Shown here: positions 41,352-50,815 of the stretch, in pieces | Position numbering within the stretch: position 1 is the stretch's first letter | How the letters are laid out: every line of letters begins with the position of its first letter | Assembly (NCBI GenBank): GCA_049324315.1 | Contig: JBMOKU010000003.1 | Coordinates: forward strand, 62,001 to 126,000 | DNA from: JBMOKU01 sp049324315 | GTDB lineage: Bacteria > Bacillota > Clostridia > Peptostreptococcales > Thermotaleaceae | Length of the DNA: 64,000 nucleotides | Direction: 5' to 3' | The notes under the pieces: generated by a model | Databases searched by the model: none | What the model was told of the DNA's origin: nothing | What the model saw: the letters and a program-made list of their open reading frames with translations, nothing else | Translations under genes and position numbers: made by a program

Positions 41352-41586
41352 TTCATTATTATTGAGTGGAATTTGAAAAACTATTCTATTACAAATGGTC
41401 AATTTCAAAGTTCTGTTTTATTTTTGCTATCGGTCAGCAGTCATTCATCCAATCTACATAAATTTTCTGAATCGGAGCGGGGCTGCTATACAAATTAAAT
41501 GATACAGCGAATCATTTTTAGTTCACGTTAATACATGTAATGATTCTTTATCTATCGATTGAAGACTATGATAAGGAGGAAATTTT

Positions 41587-41892
41587 ATGTCTTTAACAGA
41601 TCAGTCAGATGTCATAGTTAAAAAGGCAATGACCAGGCTAAACGTAAAAAATACGAGGAAGAAAAGGATCAATTTACGGGAGTCCGAATTATTAGTTATT
41701 GCTGGTATTCTAGCCGGGGCCCTGACAACATTTTCTGTTTATGTAGATGCGAATCGACACGTTTCCATTGTCGTTCATGGTGATTTGGTAAAAATTGATG
41801 GTTCCGAAAACGAATTAGACCAAATTATGGGGCAAGTAGGAACAATGCCTTTTGATAAAGTGCTATCGGCCATGATAAAAAGAATAGAGTAA
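41587..41892 (+). CDS. small membrane protein, paralogue B
   Basis: This 101-residue paralogue of the gene at 40893 has the same layout: polar helix, basic linker (K-N-T-R-K-K-R), membrane segment (L-L-V-I-A-G-I-L-A-G-A-L-T-T-F-S-V-Y), V-D-A-N-R-H-V-S-I-V-V-H-G, and end V-L-S-A-M-I-K-R-I-E. AAGGAGG is well placed before the ATG. The two copies have diverged to about 40% identity by eye, so the duplication is not recent. Confidence 0.62.
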   Translation: MSLTDQSDVIVKKAMTRLNVKNTRKKRINLRESELLVIAGILAGALTTFSVYVDANRHVSIVVHGDLVKIDGSENELDQIMGQVGTMPFDKVLSAMIKRIE

Positions 41893-41986
41893 AAAATATT
41901 TATGTAACACATATAGCTCATTAGACATACCTTATAGTAGCGAATGATAAGAAAATGAAAAGTGAAAAATATGGAGGTGCAAACTC

Positions 41987-42109
41987 ATGAGCGATACAAA
42001 AGGTTTTTTTGGTGGATTTGGAGATAACAATTCATTGTTATTCTTCTTCTTACTGCTGGTAATTATATTCTGTAACTGTGGATTATTTGGCGGATACGGA
42101 AAATACTAA
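41987..42109 (+). CDS. YjcZ-like tiny membrane protein (40 residues)
   Basis: The sequence is M-S-D-T-K-G-F-F-G-G-F-G-D-N-N-S, a helix L-L-F-F-F-L-L-L-V-I-I-F, then C-N-C-G-L-F-G-G-Y-G-K-Y. The F-G-G repeats flanking one hydrophobic helix match the YjcZ/CotT-like tiny proteins of spore-formers. GGAGG is 9 bases before the ATG. Confidence 0.7.
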   Translation: MSDTKGFFGGFGDNNSLLFFFLLLVIIFCNCGLFGGYGKY

Positions 42110-42117
42110 GAATCTAT

Positions 42118-42141
42118 GAATTGGGATTCACGTCCCAATTC
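42118..42141 (+). terminator. terminator hairpin
   Basis: GAATTGGGA pairs with TCCCAATTC around TTCACG, 9 bases after the stop codon. The U-run is weak. Confidence 0.6.
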
Positions 42142-42198
42142 GTACATATTAAATTTTAGTCAGCTAAACACTTGTTAAAACTTCCATCTGCAGAGAAG

Positions 42199-42219
42199 GG
42201 GTAGGAATTTTTCCTACCC
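42199..42219 (-). terminator. terminator hairpin after glnS
   Basis: GGGTAGGAA pairs with TTCCTACCC around TTT. It resembles the hairpin at 1387-1407 in sequence (GGGTAGG arms). Confidence 0.55.
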
Positions 42220-42248
42220 TTACATTCTGTTCATTTCATATTACCTTT

Positions 42249-43940
42249 TTAAAGCTGTTTTTTAGTCCATGAATCCTTTAATGATACGATTCTATTGAAT
42301 ACCAGCTTATTCTCAGTGGTGTATTTATTATCTACCGTAAAATATCCTTGTCTTATAAATTGATACTTACTTTCTTTGGGAGCATTTTTAACAAAAGGCT
42401 CTATCACGCAATCTTTAAGAACAATTAAAGACTTAGGATTTAATTTGTCATCCCAACTCAGTGATTTATCCTTTAATAGTTCCTCATCTAAAACCAATTT
42501 ATCATAGAGACGGACCTCTGCACGCACTGCGTCCTTTGCCGATACCCAATGGATCGTGCCTTTAACCTTTCGTCCGGTAAAACCACTGCCGCTTTTCGTT
42601 GCCGGATCATACGTACACTGAAGCTCAGTTATCTCGCCAACGGCATTCTTAATTACTCTTTCACATTTAATATAATATGCCCCTTTTAAGCGTACTTCAT
42701 TGCCAGGTGATAGTCTATGAAAGCCCTTTATAGGCTCTTCCATAAAATCTTCCCTTTCAATATATATATCCTTTGAAAAGAGCACTGTTCTTTTACCCAA
42801 ATCGCCATTTTTCCCATTATTTTCAATTTCCAGCAGCTCGGTTTCATCCTCAGAATAGTTAGTAATAACTACTTTTAACGGGTTTAGCACTGCCATGATA
42901 GAAGGTGCTTTATCTTTTAGATCTTCCCGCAGACTATGTTCGAGCATAGAGACATCAACGATACTTTCATCTTTGGATACACCAATTTCTGACAAAAAGG
43001 ATTTGATACTTTCAGGGGTAAAACCTCTACGTCTAAGACCTCGCAAAGTGGGAAGCCTTGGATCGTCCCAACCATCAACATATCCACCGAAAACAAGCTC
43101 CCTTAGATACCTTTTGCTTGTAACGACACCCGCTAAATTCATACGCCCGAATTCTCTTTGCTTCGGGGGAGCTTTCAGCTCTAATTCCTGCAATACCCAA
43201 TCATATAATGGCCTATGATCCTTAAACTCTATGGAACAAAGAGAATGGGTTATGCCTTCTATTGCATCTTGAATGGGGTGGGCATAATCATACATCGGAT
43301 ATATGCACCATTTATCTCCTGTTCTATAGTGATCAGCATGTATGATTCTATATATAACAGGATCCCTTAGATTTATATTTGGCGATTTCATATCGATCTT
43401 GGCTCGTAAAACCTTAGAACCGGCAGGAAATTCTCCTACTCTCATTCTCACAAACAACTCCAGATTCTCCTCAATACTACGATCTCTATAAGGGCTATCC
43501 TTACCTGGCTCTGTTAGGGTACCTCTATATTCCCTTATTTCATCGGCACTTAGGTCGCAAACATATGCTTTGCCTTTTTTAATTAGCTTCATGGCATATT
43601 CAAATGTTTTATCATAATAGTCAGAGCCATAGAATATTCTATCATTTACTTCAAACCCGGCCCACTCCATATCTTCAATGATTGCATTTACATATTCAAT
43701 ATCCTCTTTCAGTGGATTGGTATCATCAAAACGCAGATTAAATTTACCGCCATATTTTTTTGCTATCGTATAGCTTATATTAATTGCATATGCGCTGCCA
43801 ATATGAAGATACCCATTGGGCTCCGGCGGAAATCGCGTACAGATCGCTCTAGGATACTCGCCGTTTTTCAAATCTTCATCGACAATTCTATGCAAAAAGT
43901 TTGAATTAAAAAATTCTCTTTCGATCATATCAATACACAT
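42249..43940 (-). CDS. glnS: glutaminyl-tRNA synthetase
   Basis: This is a 563-residue class I synthetase that charges tRNA-Gln. It has the HIGH motif in P-P-E-P-N-G-Y-L-H-I-G (about 37-48), the KMSKS-like V-V-T-S-K-R-Y-L (about 267), and the GlnRS-type anticodon-binding beta-barrels at the C-terminus. The ATG at 43940 follows GGAGG by 8 bases. A T-box leader controls it, fitting response to uncharged tRNA-Gln. A dedicated GlnRS is notable because many clostridia rely partly on the amidotransferase route. Confidence 0.93.
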   Translation of the reverse strand: MCIDMIEREFFNSNFLHRIVDEDLKNGEYPRAICTRFPPEPNGYLHIGSAYAINISYTIAKKYGGKFNLRFDDTNPLKEDIEYVNAIIEDMEWAGFEVNDRIFYGSDYYDKTFEYAMKLIKKGKAYVCDLSADEIREYRGTLTEPGKDSPYRDRSIEENLELFVRMRVGEFPAGSKVLRAKIDMKSPNINLRDPVIYRIIHADHYRTGDKWCIYPMYDYAHPIQDAIEGITHSLCSIEFKDHRPLYDWVLQELELKAPPKQREFGRMNLAGVVTSKRYLRELVFGGYVDGWDDPRLPTLRGLRRRGFTPESIKSFLSEIGVSKDESIVDVSMLEHSLREDLKDKAPSIMAVLNPLKVVITNYSEDETELLEIENNGKNGDLGKRTVLFSKDIYIEREDFMEEPIKGFHRLSPGNEVRLKGAYYIKCERVIKNAVGEITELQCTYDPATKSGSGFTGRKVKGTIHWVSAKDAVRAEVRLYDKLVLDEELLKDKSLSWDDKLNPKSLIVLKDCVIEPFVKNAPKESKYQFIRQGYFTVDNKYTTENKLVFNRIVSLKDSWTKKQL

Positions 43941-43993
43941 CTAGAAAACCTCCTTATTTCAAATACTTTTAGAATCCTTCTATACTAAAAAAC

Positions 43994-44250
43994 AAAAAAA
44001 CTCTCACCCCCAAGACGATTTAGTCTTGGGGACGAGAGTACTTACTTTCGTGGTGCCACCCCAGTTCATCGATATGTCACCATATCGACCTTTTCATGTA
44101 CGTCATTCCTAGAATGATTATACACTAGCTCTATAACAGGAGCTCCTGTCACAGTCTCCCCTTTATTCAAGGATCGGTGTGAGGCTCAGAGGCTTGATTC
44201 AATAAACAATTCTTTGCTTCTTTTCAGCTCCCGAAGCTCTCTGTTAAAGA
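43994..44250 (-). promoter_or_regulatory. T-box riboswitch (tRNA-Gln) upstream of glnS
   Basis: On the RNA the conserved T-box bulge reads GGGUGGCACCACG (44049-44062), whose UGGC fits the GCCA end of tRNA-Gln. The terminator CUCUCaCCCCAAGAC/GUCUUGGGGaCGAGAG (44001-44039) ends in a run of U (43994-44000). Stem I begins near CAGAGAGC (about 44243), and a CAA (Gln) triplet in GAAUCAAGCC (about 44192) is a candidate specifier. This accounts for most of the 43941-44439 gap. Confidence 0.9.
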
Positions 44251-44439
44251 ATTTATTTATTTACTCTTCTCATCATTGCCTATAATTGATATATGATTAT
44301 TAGTTAGTATAGTATATGAATATTTTCCTTCTGTCAACCTTATTTTTTACATATATTTATTTTTAATCGTTATGCTAGGACAAGGATTATTTCTTCCGAC
44401 TCTAACGCGTTTTATCATTATATCCATATTCACTCTAAA

Positions 44440-46302
44440 TTAAGAAGCATCTGCAGGCTCAAACTGACTAAAATAAAGTGATGCATAGAACCCATTAGCA
44501 GCTAATAATTCTTTATGATTACCCTGCTCTACGATATCGCCATCTTTCATGACTAATATGAAATCAGCATCTCTTATTGTTGATAATCTATGAGCGATGA
44601 TAAAACTTGTTCTGCCTTTCATCAAATTTTCCATAGCTTTTTGTATTAAAACCTCTGTGCGGGTATCTACTGAACTGGTCGCTTCATCAAGTATTAGTAT
44701 TTTAGGATCAGCTAAAATCGCACGGGCAATGGTTAACAGCTGCTTCTGCCCTTGAGATATATTGCTGGCCTCTTCATTTAATTCCATATTATATCTATTA
44801 GGCAAAGTCTTTACGAAACTATGAGCATGTGCTAACTTAGCAGCTTTAATAACCTCTTCATCACTGGCAGAAAGCCTGCCGTAGCGAATGTTATCCATGA
44901 TTGAACCATTAAATAGCCAAGTCTCTTGAAGCACCATACCAAATATATTCCGTAAATCTTTACGTTTAAAATCTCTTATATCATGACCGTCTATCTGAAT
45001 CGTACCGCTATTGATATCATAGAAACGCATTAATAACTTCACGATTGTAGTCTTCCCCGCTCCTGTAGGTCCTACGATAGCAACCTTTTGACCTGGTTTA
45101 ATATGTGCTGAGAAATCATTGATGATAGTCTTATCAGGATTATATCCAAAGTGAACATTCTTAAATGTAACTTCTCCTTTAGTCTCATCAAGTTGAACTG
45201 GAAATGCTGTTTCTGAAACCTCTTCTTTCTCAGCCAAAAATTCGAAAACTCTCTCAGCAGCAGCTGCTGTTGACTGAAGCACGTTAGATACTTGGGCTAC
45301 CTGGGATATTGGCTGCGTAAAATTTCTAACGTATTGTATAAAGGAAAGGATATCTCCAACTTCAATGGTCTTCTTTATTGCAAGCCAGCCCCCAAGGATC
45401 GATACGGCCACATACCCCAAATTCCCTACAAACATCATGATTGGCATCATGATTCCAGACAGAAATTGAGACTTCCATGCCGAATCATACAAATTATGAT
45501 TAAACTTTTCAAATTCTTCAATAGCAGCTTCTTCTCCATTAAAAGCTTTCATTACAAGGTGGCCTCCATAAATCTCTTCTACATGACCGTTCACATGTCC
45601 CAAAAATTCTTGTTGTTGTTTGAAGTATTTTTGTGATTTCTTTACCACTCCTGCTATTAGTATTCCAGATATCGGTAAGATAAGCAGTGCAGCTAACGTC
45701 ATTTGCCAGCTTATGGATAACATCATAATGAATACACCAATGATCGTTGTCACTGCCGTTATCATCTGTGACATACTTTGGTTTAATGTTTGACTTATCG
45801 TATCAACATCATTTGTAACCCGTGATAAAACCTCACCATGGGTCGTTTTATCAAAATAGCTGAGTGGCATGCGGTTAATCTTTTCAGAGATTTCTTTCCT
45901 CAAATTAAAGGAAACCTTTTGTGCCACCCCTGACATGATATAACCCTGAATAAATGTAAATACAGCACTTGTTACATATAGTCCAATCAATAAAACGATT
46001 GTTTTGCCAATATAATCAAAATCAATAGCTGCTCCGGGAACTCCCATGACCTTATCCACAAGTCCTTCAAAAAGCTTAGTGGTAGCTTTACCAAGAATCT
46101 TTGGACCAGCTATGGAGAAGCCTGCACTGCCTAATGCAAACACGATTACACTCATAATAGAAAAATGATAAGGTTTTATGTATTCTAATAATTCCTTCAT
46201 TGTGCCCTTAAAGTTCTTAGCTTTTTCCGTCATTCCTATAGCACCCATACGTCCACTGCCAAATCCACTAGGTTTTCTATTTTCTACATTTTTGTCACTC
46301 AT
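44440..46302 (-). CDS. ABC exporter half (permease-ATPase), canonical NBD
   Basis: This is a 620-residue TMD-NBD protein of the multidrug exporter class. Six helices span about 50-340. The NBD has Walker A G-P-T-G-A-G-K-T-T (about 405), signature N-I-S-Q-G-Q-K-Q-L and Walker B I-L-I-L-D-E-A-T-S with the catalytic Glu. The signature S of L-S-G-G-Q is kept, with Q for the first G. It overlaps the preceding half-transporter gene by 4 bases. The two form a heterodimer. The substrate is unknown. Confidence 0.9.
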   Translation of the reverse strand: MSDKNVENRKPSGFGSGRMGAIGMTEKAKNFKGTMKELLEYIKPYHFSIMSVIVFALGSAGFSIAGPKILGKATTKLFEGLVDKVMGVPGAAIDFDYIGKTIVLLIGLYVTSAVFTFIQGYIMSGVAQKVSFNLRKEISEKINRMPLSYFDKTTHGEVLSRVTNDVDTISQTLNQSMSQMITAVTTIIGVFIMMLSISWQMTLAALLILPISGILIAGVVKKSQKYFKQQQEFLGHVNGHVEEIYGGHLVMKAFNGEEAAIEEFEKFNHNLYDSAWKSQFLSGIMMPIMMFVGNLGYVAVSILGGWLAIKKTIEVGDILSFIQYVRNFTQPISQVAQVSNVLQSTAAAAERVFEFLAEKEEVSETAFPVQLDETKGEVTFKNVHFGYNPDKTIINDFSAHIKPGQKVAIVGPTGAGKTTIVKLLMRFYDINSGTIQIDGHDIRDFKRKDLRNIFGMVLQETWLFNGSIMDNIRYGRLSASDEEVIKAAKLAHAHSFVKTLPNRYNMELNEEASNISQGQKQLLTIARAILADPKILILDEATSSVDTRTEVLIQKAMENLMKGRTSFIIAHRLSTIRDADFILVMKDGDIVEQGNHKELLAANGFYASLYFSQFEPADAS

Positions 46303-48557
46303 GATACAAGCTCCTCCTTTGAAAGCTGTGATGAGGCAATTTGCTTATAGATTTCGCAGTTTTCCATAAGTTCTCGGTGGGTACCATATCCTGCAATCAT
46401 TCCTTCATCGAGCACAATAATTTTATTTGCGTTCATAATCGTACTGATTCTCTGTGCAACAATTAGGACGGTGCTTGCTGCTGTTTCAGCTTTTAGAGCC
46501 TTACGTAATGCTGCATCAGTTTTAAAATCCAGTGCTGAAAAACTATCATCAAAAATGTATATTTCCGGTTTTTTGATAAGGGCACGAGTGATGGCTAGTC
46601 TCTGTTTTTGACCTCCTGAAACGTTGGTACCTCCTTGGGAAATCTCTGTATTGAAGCCGTCTGGTGTCGATCTTATAAATTTCATCACTTGAGCTATTTC
46701 TGCAGACTTCACTAATTCCTCTTCACTTGCATCCTTGTCACCATATTTGATATTACTTTCTATCGTGCCGGAGAATAATACTCCTTTTTGCGGTACATAA
46801 CCGATCTTATCTCTTAATTCATGCTGTGATACATTTCTTATATCCGTACCATCTATTAAAATTTCTCCACCTGTAACGTCATAAAAGCGGGGAATCAGGT
46901 TTACAAGCGTTGTTTTTCCACTGCCGGTGCTTCCTATAAAGGCAATTATCTCTCCTGGCTTTGCAGTAAAGGTAATATTTGATAATACATCCTCTTCTGC
47001 CCCAGGATATCTGAAAGAAACATTCTTAAATTCAATACAGCCTTCGGTCTCTGCTGTAAAATGTTGTGGTTTCTGGGGGTCACTGATCGTAATTTCTGTA
47101 TCCAATACCTCAGCTAAGCGCTGTGCTGAAACGGATGCACGGGGAAACATGATGGATACCATGGAAATCATTAAAAAAGCCATAATAATTTGCATCGTAT
47201 ATTGTATAAATGCCATCATATCTCCTACCTGCATTTTGCCTAAATCAATCTGATGTGCTCCCACCCATACGATTAAAAGCGTTATACCATTCATGATCAG
47301 CATCATCATGGGCATCATCACACTCATTAAACGGTTAACAAATAATGATGTCCTGGTTAAATCTTGATTTGCATGATTGAACTTCTTCTCTTCGTATTTT
47401 TCATTATTAAAGGCACGAATAACCAACATACCAATTAAAGACTCACGAGTCACAAGATTTAATCTATCTATCAGCTTTTGTATACTCTTAAACTTTGGAA
47501 TGGCAACGCCAAACAGTACGACTACCAATATCAAAATAGCCGCCACTGCTACTGCTATGATCCATCCCATGGAAGTATTCGTATTGAGTACTTTGATCAT
47601 TCCGCCTATGCCTAGAATAGGTGCATAGAATACAATCCTAAGAAGCATTACCATAAGCATTTGTATCTGCTGTATATCATTTGTACTTCTAGTAATTAAT
47701 GAAGCTGTTGAAAATTTATCAAACTCTGAATTAGAAAAATTCGTTACTTTTCTAAATACATTATTTCTGAGATCTTTACTAAGTCCTGCTGCTACCCTTG
47801 CGGCAAGCAAACCGACGATTACGGATGCTGCCACACTCAATAACGTAATAAGAAGCATTTTAACGCCTGAAATAATAATATAATCTGTTTGAAGTTTATT
47901 CGTGTCCACCCCTATTATTTGATACTCCTTATGAATGAAAGGAACCGCCGACTGCGTAATCATGTTTTCAGGCATATGTTCAAACTTCTCGTCTTTCTTC
48001 TCTGTCATTGCCTTTATCTGCGCTTCGGACATTTTTGAAATAATTGCAAATGGGTCTGCATTGCTAGGAAAGTTAGCGGAAAGATTTTCTTGCTGAGCTC
48101 CTTTCATGCCGGCTGTTAAGCCTGCCATTCCCTCTTTTTCAACGCCACTTACGATCATGATTGGTTTACCTAGTATCTTATTTAGTGTATCAACTACTTT
48201 TTTATCTCTAGTGTTCAGCATATAAAGAGGCTCCTTATCAAGCAGTTGATAATCTCCGAGGTAGCGATCCAACTCACTTTGAGAAAGGCTTGCCTTATCT
48301 ACAAGAACGTAATTTTCTTCCACCTTCTTTTGATCCTCTTCATTGATAAAAATCTTCAGCTTATCCAACTCACCTTTACGAATAACCTTTGGTACTGCAT
48401 TTTCTATGCCTCCCTGCTGAATTCCCACATTAACAATATTGGACGTATAATCAGGAAGGGATAGGTCACTTATGGCTTGTATGAATAACAGTCCTGTCAC
48501 TAAGATAATTGAAACAGTAAATGGTTTTAAATACTTTATGATCTTTAACATTCGCAT
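46299..48557 (-). CDS. ABC exporter half with large extracytoplasmic insert and degenerate catalytic site
   Basis: This is a 752-residue partner. After the first helix (about 12-30), an insert of roughly 190 residues (about 35-225, polar, D/K/E-rich) precedes the second helix. The NBD has Walker A G-S-T-G-S-G-K-T-T, signature N-V-S-G-G-Q-K-Q-R, and Walker B I-Y-I-F-D-D-S-F-S, where Asp replaces the catalytic Glu, as in the degenerate half of asymmetric exporters. The insert could bind a partner or substrate outside the cell. Confidence 0.88.
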   Translation of the reverse strand: MRMLKIIKYLKPFTVSIILVTGLLFIQAISDLSLPDYTSNIVNVGIQQGGIENAVPKVIRKGELDKLKIFINEEDQKKVEENYVLVDKASLSQSELDRYLGDYQLLDKEPLYMLNTRDKKVVDTLNKILGKPIMIVSGVEKEGMAGLTAGMKGAQQENLSANFPSNADPFAIISKMSEAQIKAMTEKKDEKFEHMPENMITQSAVPFIHKEYQIIGVDTNKLQTDYIIISGVKMLLITLLSVAASVIVGLLAARVAAGLSKDLRNNVFRKVTNFSNSEFDKFSTASLITRSTNDIQQIQMLMVMLLRIVFYAPILGIGGMIKVLNTNTSMGWIIAVAVAAILILVVVLFGVAIPKFKSIQKLIDRLNLVTRESLIGMLVIRAFNNEKYEEKKFNHANQDLTRTSLFVNRLMSVMMPMMMLIMNGITLLIVWVGAHQIDLGKMQVGDMMAFIQYTMQIIMAFLMISMVSIMFPRASVSAQRLAEVLDTEITISDPQKPQHFTAETEGCIEFKNVSFRYPGAEEDVLSNITFTAKPGEIIAFIGSTGSGKTTLVNLIPRFYDVTGGEILIDGTDIRNVSQHELRDKIGYVPQKGVLFSGTIESNIKYGDKDASEEELVKSAEIAQVMKFIRSTPDGFNTEISQGGTNVSGGQKQRLAITRALIKKPEIYIFDDSFSALDFKTDAALRKALKAETAASTVLIVAQRISTIMNANKIIVLDEGMIAGYGTHRELMENCEIYKQIASSQLSKEELVS

Positions 48558-48572
48558 ATCTCCTTCTAATAC

Positions 48573-48850
48573 TTATTTGCACTCCTCCAGTATTTCACCG
48601 AACCCTTCCGTCCCATTTACTCTTATACGCGGTACCGGATACAAAGAGGTGATGGGACGGCTTTGAACGATATAAAATCTCCCGTCCGCCCAACACCATT
48701 CAATGTCTTGTTCCGAACCATAATGAGTCTCAATTCCCCCCCCAATCTCGTTAGTTCAATGATTTTGTCATCAGACAGCGCCTGTGTTTCCTGCTTTTCC
48801 GAAGGCAGATCTTTTGTAACCATTCCACCTTCCGGGATAGAATATATCTG
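48573..48850 (-). pseudogene. remnant of a PEP-synthase/Rph-like gene
   Basis: Read on the minus strand, I-P-E-G-G-M-V-T-K-D-L-P-S-E-K-Q runs to R-L-G-G, then shifts frame at a run of eight G and continues I-E-T-H-Y-G-S-E-Q-D-I-E-W-C-W, I-V-Q-S-R-P-I-T-S-L-Y-P. It jumps directly to the extreme C-terminus R-V-N-G-T-E-G-F-G-E-I-L. These segments match the ends of the ATP-grasp and His domains of the gene at 50816, with about 500 residues deleted between them. Confidence 0.8.
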
Positions 48851-49083
48851 TCATTTTCATCAAAAGTTTTTTTAACTATATTTAACATTTGCATAACTAT
48901 TAATTTATATAACATATCAATTTAACTTGAAATCTTTATAAAAAAGTCTTTTGTATTCTTTTCCTAAGAAAATACTTCTAAAATCTATTCGTTTAATATA
49001 TAGCAGGAAGTATGAGCCTAAAAAAACAAACCGTGATAAACGAAAAATTTATCACGGCTTATTCTCATGTTTTTACAAAGCTC

Positions 49084-49851
49084 TTAAGTCAGGCTTGGAT
49101 GAACATATCGTCCCTTTTTTACAGTTCCTTTTCCATACTGTATGGCTTTCGCAGGGCATCGATGGATACAGGCCAAACATTGGGTGCATTTTGGCCCCCA
49201 AACAGGTTTTGTATCCACTGAAATATTTCCGGTACAACATATTTTTTCACACAAACCACAACTTGTGCACGCATCAGAGGCATAAAATTTTTTCGGATCA
49301 TTTCCAAAGGTATTAAAGAGCGGGTTGATCACCGTGGTTAAAAGAGTTGGGAAAGAGCCCTTCTCTAACTGGAAAAAGTTCCTTTTTCTTCCCCTAATAA
49401 TTTCATTAATTTCCTGTAATCTATACTCAGCTTTTAATAGTTTTTCTTTTTCCACTTCCTTAGCGTCCACATTTCCTACAATAATATAATTATTAGGCAT
49501 AGCTATTGAAAAGCCACCGTTTAACGCTAGTCCTTTCTTCTTTAAAGTCCTCTGAAGGACATCCATGGTGTTTCCGATATTATCCCCACAGGTAGCTATG
49601 GAAAATATATAATTATCCTTATAGTTATGAAGGCATAACCGACTTATAAAATCCAGAACCAGCTTAGGTGGTGCCCATGCATATACTGGATAAACAAAAC
49701 CGATCATTTCATCTTTGTCTAAATGATACGCAAAGCTGCCTGCATTCTGCTTCATTTCCTCTGAGATGGAAACCACCCGGTCACGATTATATTCGGATAC
49801 ATTCTTGGCAACATAAAGAGAATTGCCTGTGCCTGTGAAATAAAATATCAT
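49084..49851 (-). CDS. EFR1-type flavodoxin/ferredoxin protein
   Basis: This is a 255-residue protein. The N-terminal flavodoxin-like domain has F-Y-F-T-G-T-G-N-S-L-Y-V-A (FMN phosphate loop, about 3-15) and G-F-V-Y-P-V-Y-A-W-A-P-P. The C-terminal part (about 195-240) has two [4Fe-4S] motifs, C-T-S-C-G-L-C-E-K-I-C and C-T-Q-C-L-A-C-I-H-R-C-P. The EFR1 family transfers electrons to unknown partners. It lies 16 bases downstream of a PadR gene on the same strand. The 48851-49083 gap holds no gene, only a possible ATCACGG/CCGTGAT-type dyad (49031-49057). Confidence 0.85.
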   Translation of the reverse strand: MIFYFTGTGNSLYVAKNVSEYNRDRVVSISEEMKQNAGSFAYHLDKDEMIGFVYPVYAWAPPKLVLDFISRLCLHNYKDNYIFSIATCGDNIGNTMDVLQRTLKKKGLALNGGFSIAMPNNYIIVGNVDAKEVEKEKLLKAEYRLQEINEIIRGRKRNFFQLEKGSFPTLLTTVINPLFNTFGNDPKKFYASDACTSCGLCEKICCTGNISVDTKPVWGPKCTQCLACIHRCPAKAIQYGKGTVKKGRYVHPSLT

Positions 49852-49867
49852 TCTTTATCACTCCTTT

Positions 49868-50380
49868 TTACACATTCCTAAATCCCTTCAACAAATGATT
49901 ACTCCAGTTTATTACAAATTCATAGTAATTAATTCCAAATAGCAACGTATTCAATTGAAAAAAATCAGCCTTTTCTTTTGCTCCATTCTCATGTTCTTTT
50001 AGCATGTTCAAAACAGGCTCTACCTCTTTTATAAAAGCTTTCAAATTTTCCACGGCCTTTTCTTTTGGTAAAAATCCGAAAAAGAAAATTTTTACAAGAT
50101 GGTCCGGCCTTGTTTTTGAAAAATTCACCGGCTGCCCAAGCCAATTCATAAAATCCGACTTACCATGTTCACTTATAGCATATAACTTTTTATACTTCCC
50201 TCCTTCTACAGTTTCTCGTAAACTTATGAAACCCTTAGCCTCCAATTTTTTTAATGCAGGATAGATACTTCCAAAGCTTGCATCAAAAAAGTTAGAGGTA
50301 CTCTTTAACATACACTGCTTTAAGTCATACCCGCTCTTTTCTCCGTACATTAAAAATCCTAAAATAATGTATTCTAACAT
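49868..50380 (-). CDS. PadR-family transcriptional regulator
   Basis: This 170-residue regulator has an N-terminal winged helix: M-L-E-Y-I-I-L-G-F-L-M-Y-G-E-K-S-G-Y-D-L, S-F-G-S-I-Y-P-A-L-K-K-L-E-A-K-G, and Y-A-I-S-E-H-G-K. A C-terminal helical dimerisation domain follows. GAGGTGG precedes the ATG at 50380. It is upstream of and co-directional with the EFR1 gene, so it probably represses this two-gene unit through the palindrome at 50411-50425. Confidence 0.88.
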   Translation of the reverse strand: MLEYIILGFLMYGEKSGYDLKQCMLKSTSNFFDASFGSIYPALKKLEAKGFISLRETVEGGKYKKLYAISEHGKSDFMNWLGQPVNFSKTRPDHLVKIFFFGFLPKEKAVENLKAFIKEVEPVLNMLKEHENGAKEKADFFQLNTLLFGINYYEFVINWSNHLLKGFRNV

Positions 50381-50410
50381 TCGCCACCTCATTATATGCA
50401 GTATTTTCAT

Positions 50411-50469
50411 ATATCGATTCGATATGTATCTTATAGTTATATGCTATTCGGTTATATCTGATTTGTCAA
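50411..50469 (-). promoter_or_regulatory. promoter and palindromic operator of padR-EFR1
   Basis: ATATCGATTCGATAT (50411-50425) is a perfect inverted repeat around its central T. Just upstream on the minus strand are TTGACA (50464-50469), 17 bases, TAGCAT (50441-50446). An operator just downstream of the promoter fits autorepression by PadR. From 50470 to 50690 I see only a possible hairpin (about 50491-50528). Confidence 0.55.
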
Positions 50470-50690
50470 TAGTTTCTTTCAATAATAACAAAAGCACCTA
50501 TCCTACAGATAGATGCCATTTGTTAGGCTTTTATGTTTTATTGCTTAGATTAAAACCTTAAATTCGTCTTGCGTATTCATATTATCTTTTATCATTAACT
50601 ATTTATATTGTAATAAAGGCTTTTCATGAAGTTTTTAAACCAGGCAATTAGAATTGTCTGTAACTGCTGTAAAGCAACTCTGTATTCGGC

Positions 50691-50758
50691 AACACATGGG
50701 GACATGGCCCCAGTCCGGCAAAAAACGCACCGGACAGCGTACCAGTCCCCAAGTCTTG
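50691..50758. repeat. dispersed repeat D, copy 2
   Basis: Matches 24761-24828 over its full length, from AACACATGGGGAC to CCCCAAGTCTTG, with only a handful of differences. GTCCGG/CCGGAC and GGGGAC/GTCCCC form nested stems. Confidence 0.82.
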
Positions 50759-50815
50759 CCCAGTGACCTCGAATCTCCCTCCTTTCTCATTTTTCTTATG
50801 GTAGCAGCTGCTTTG

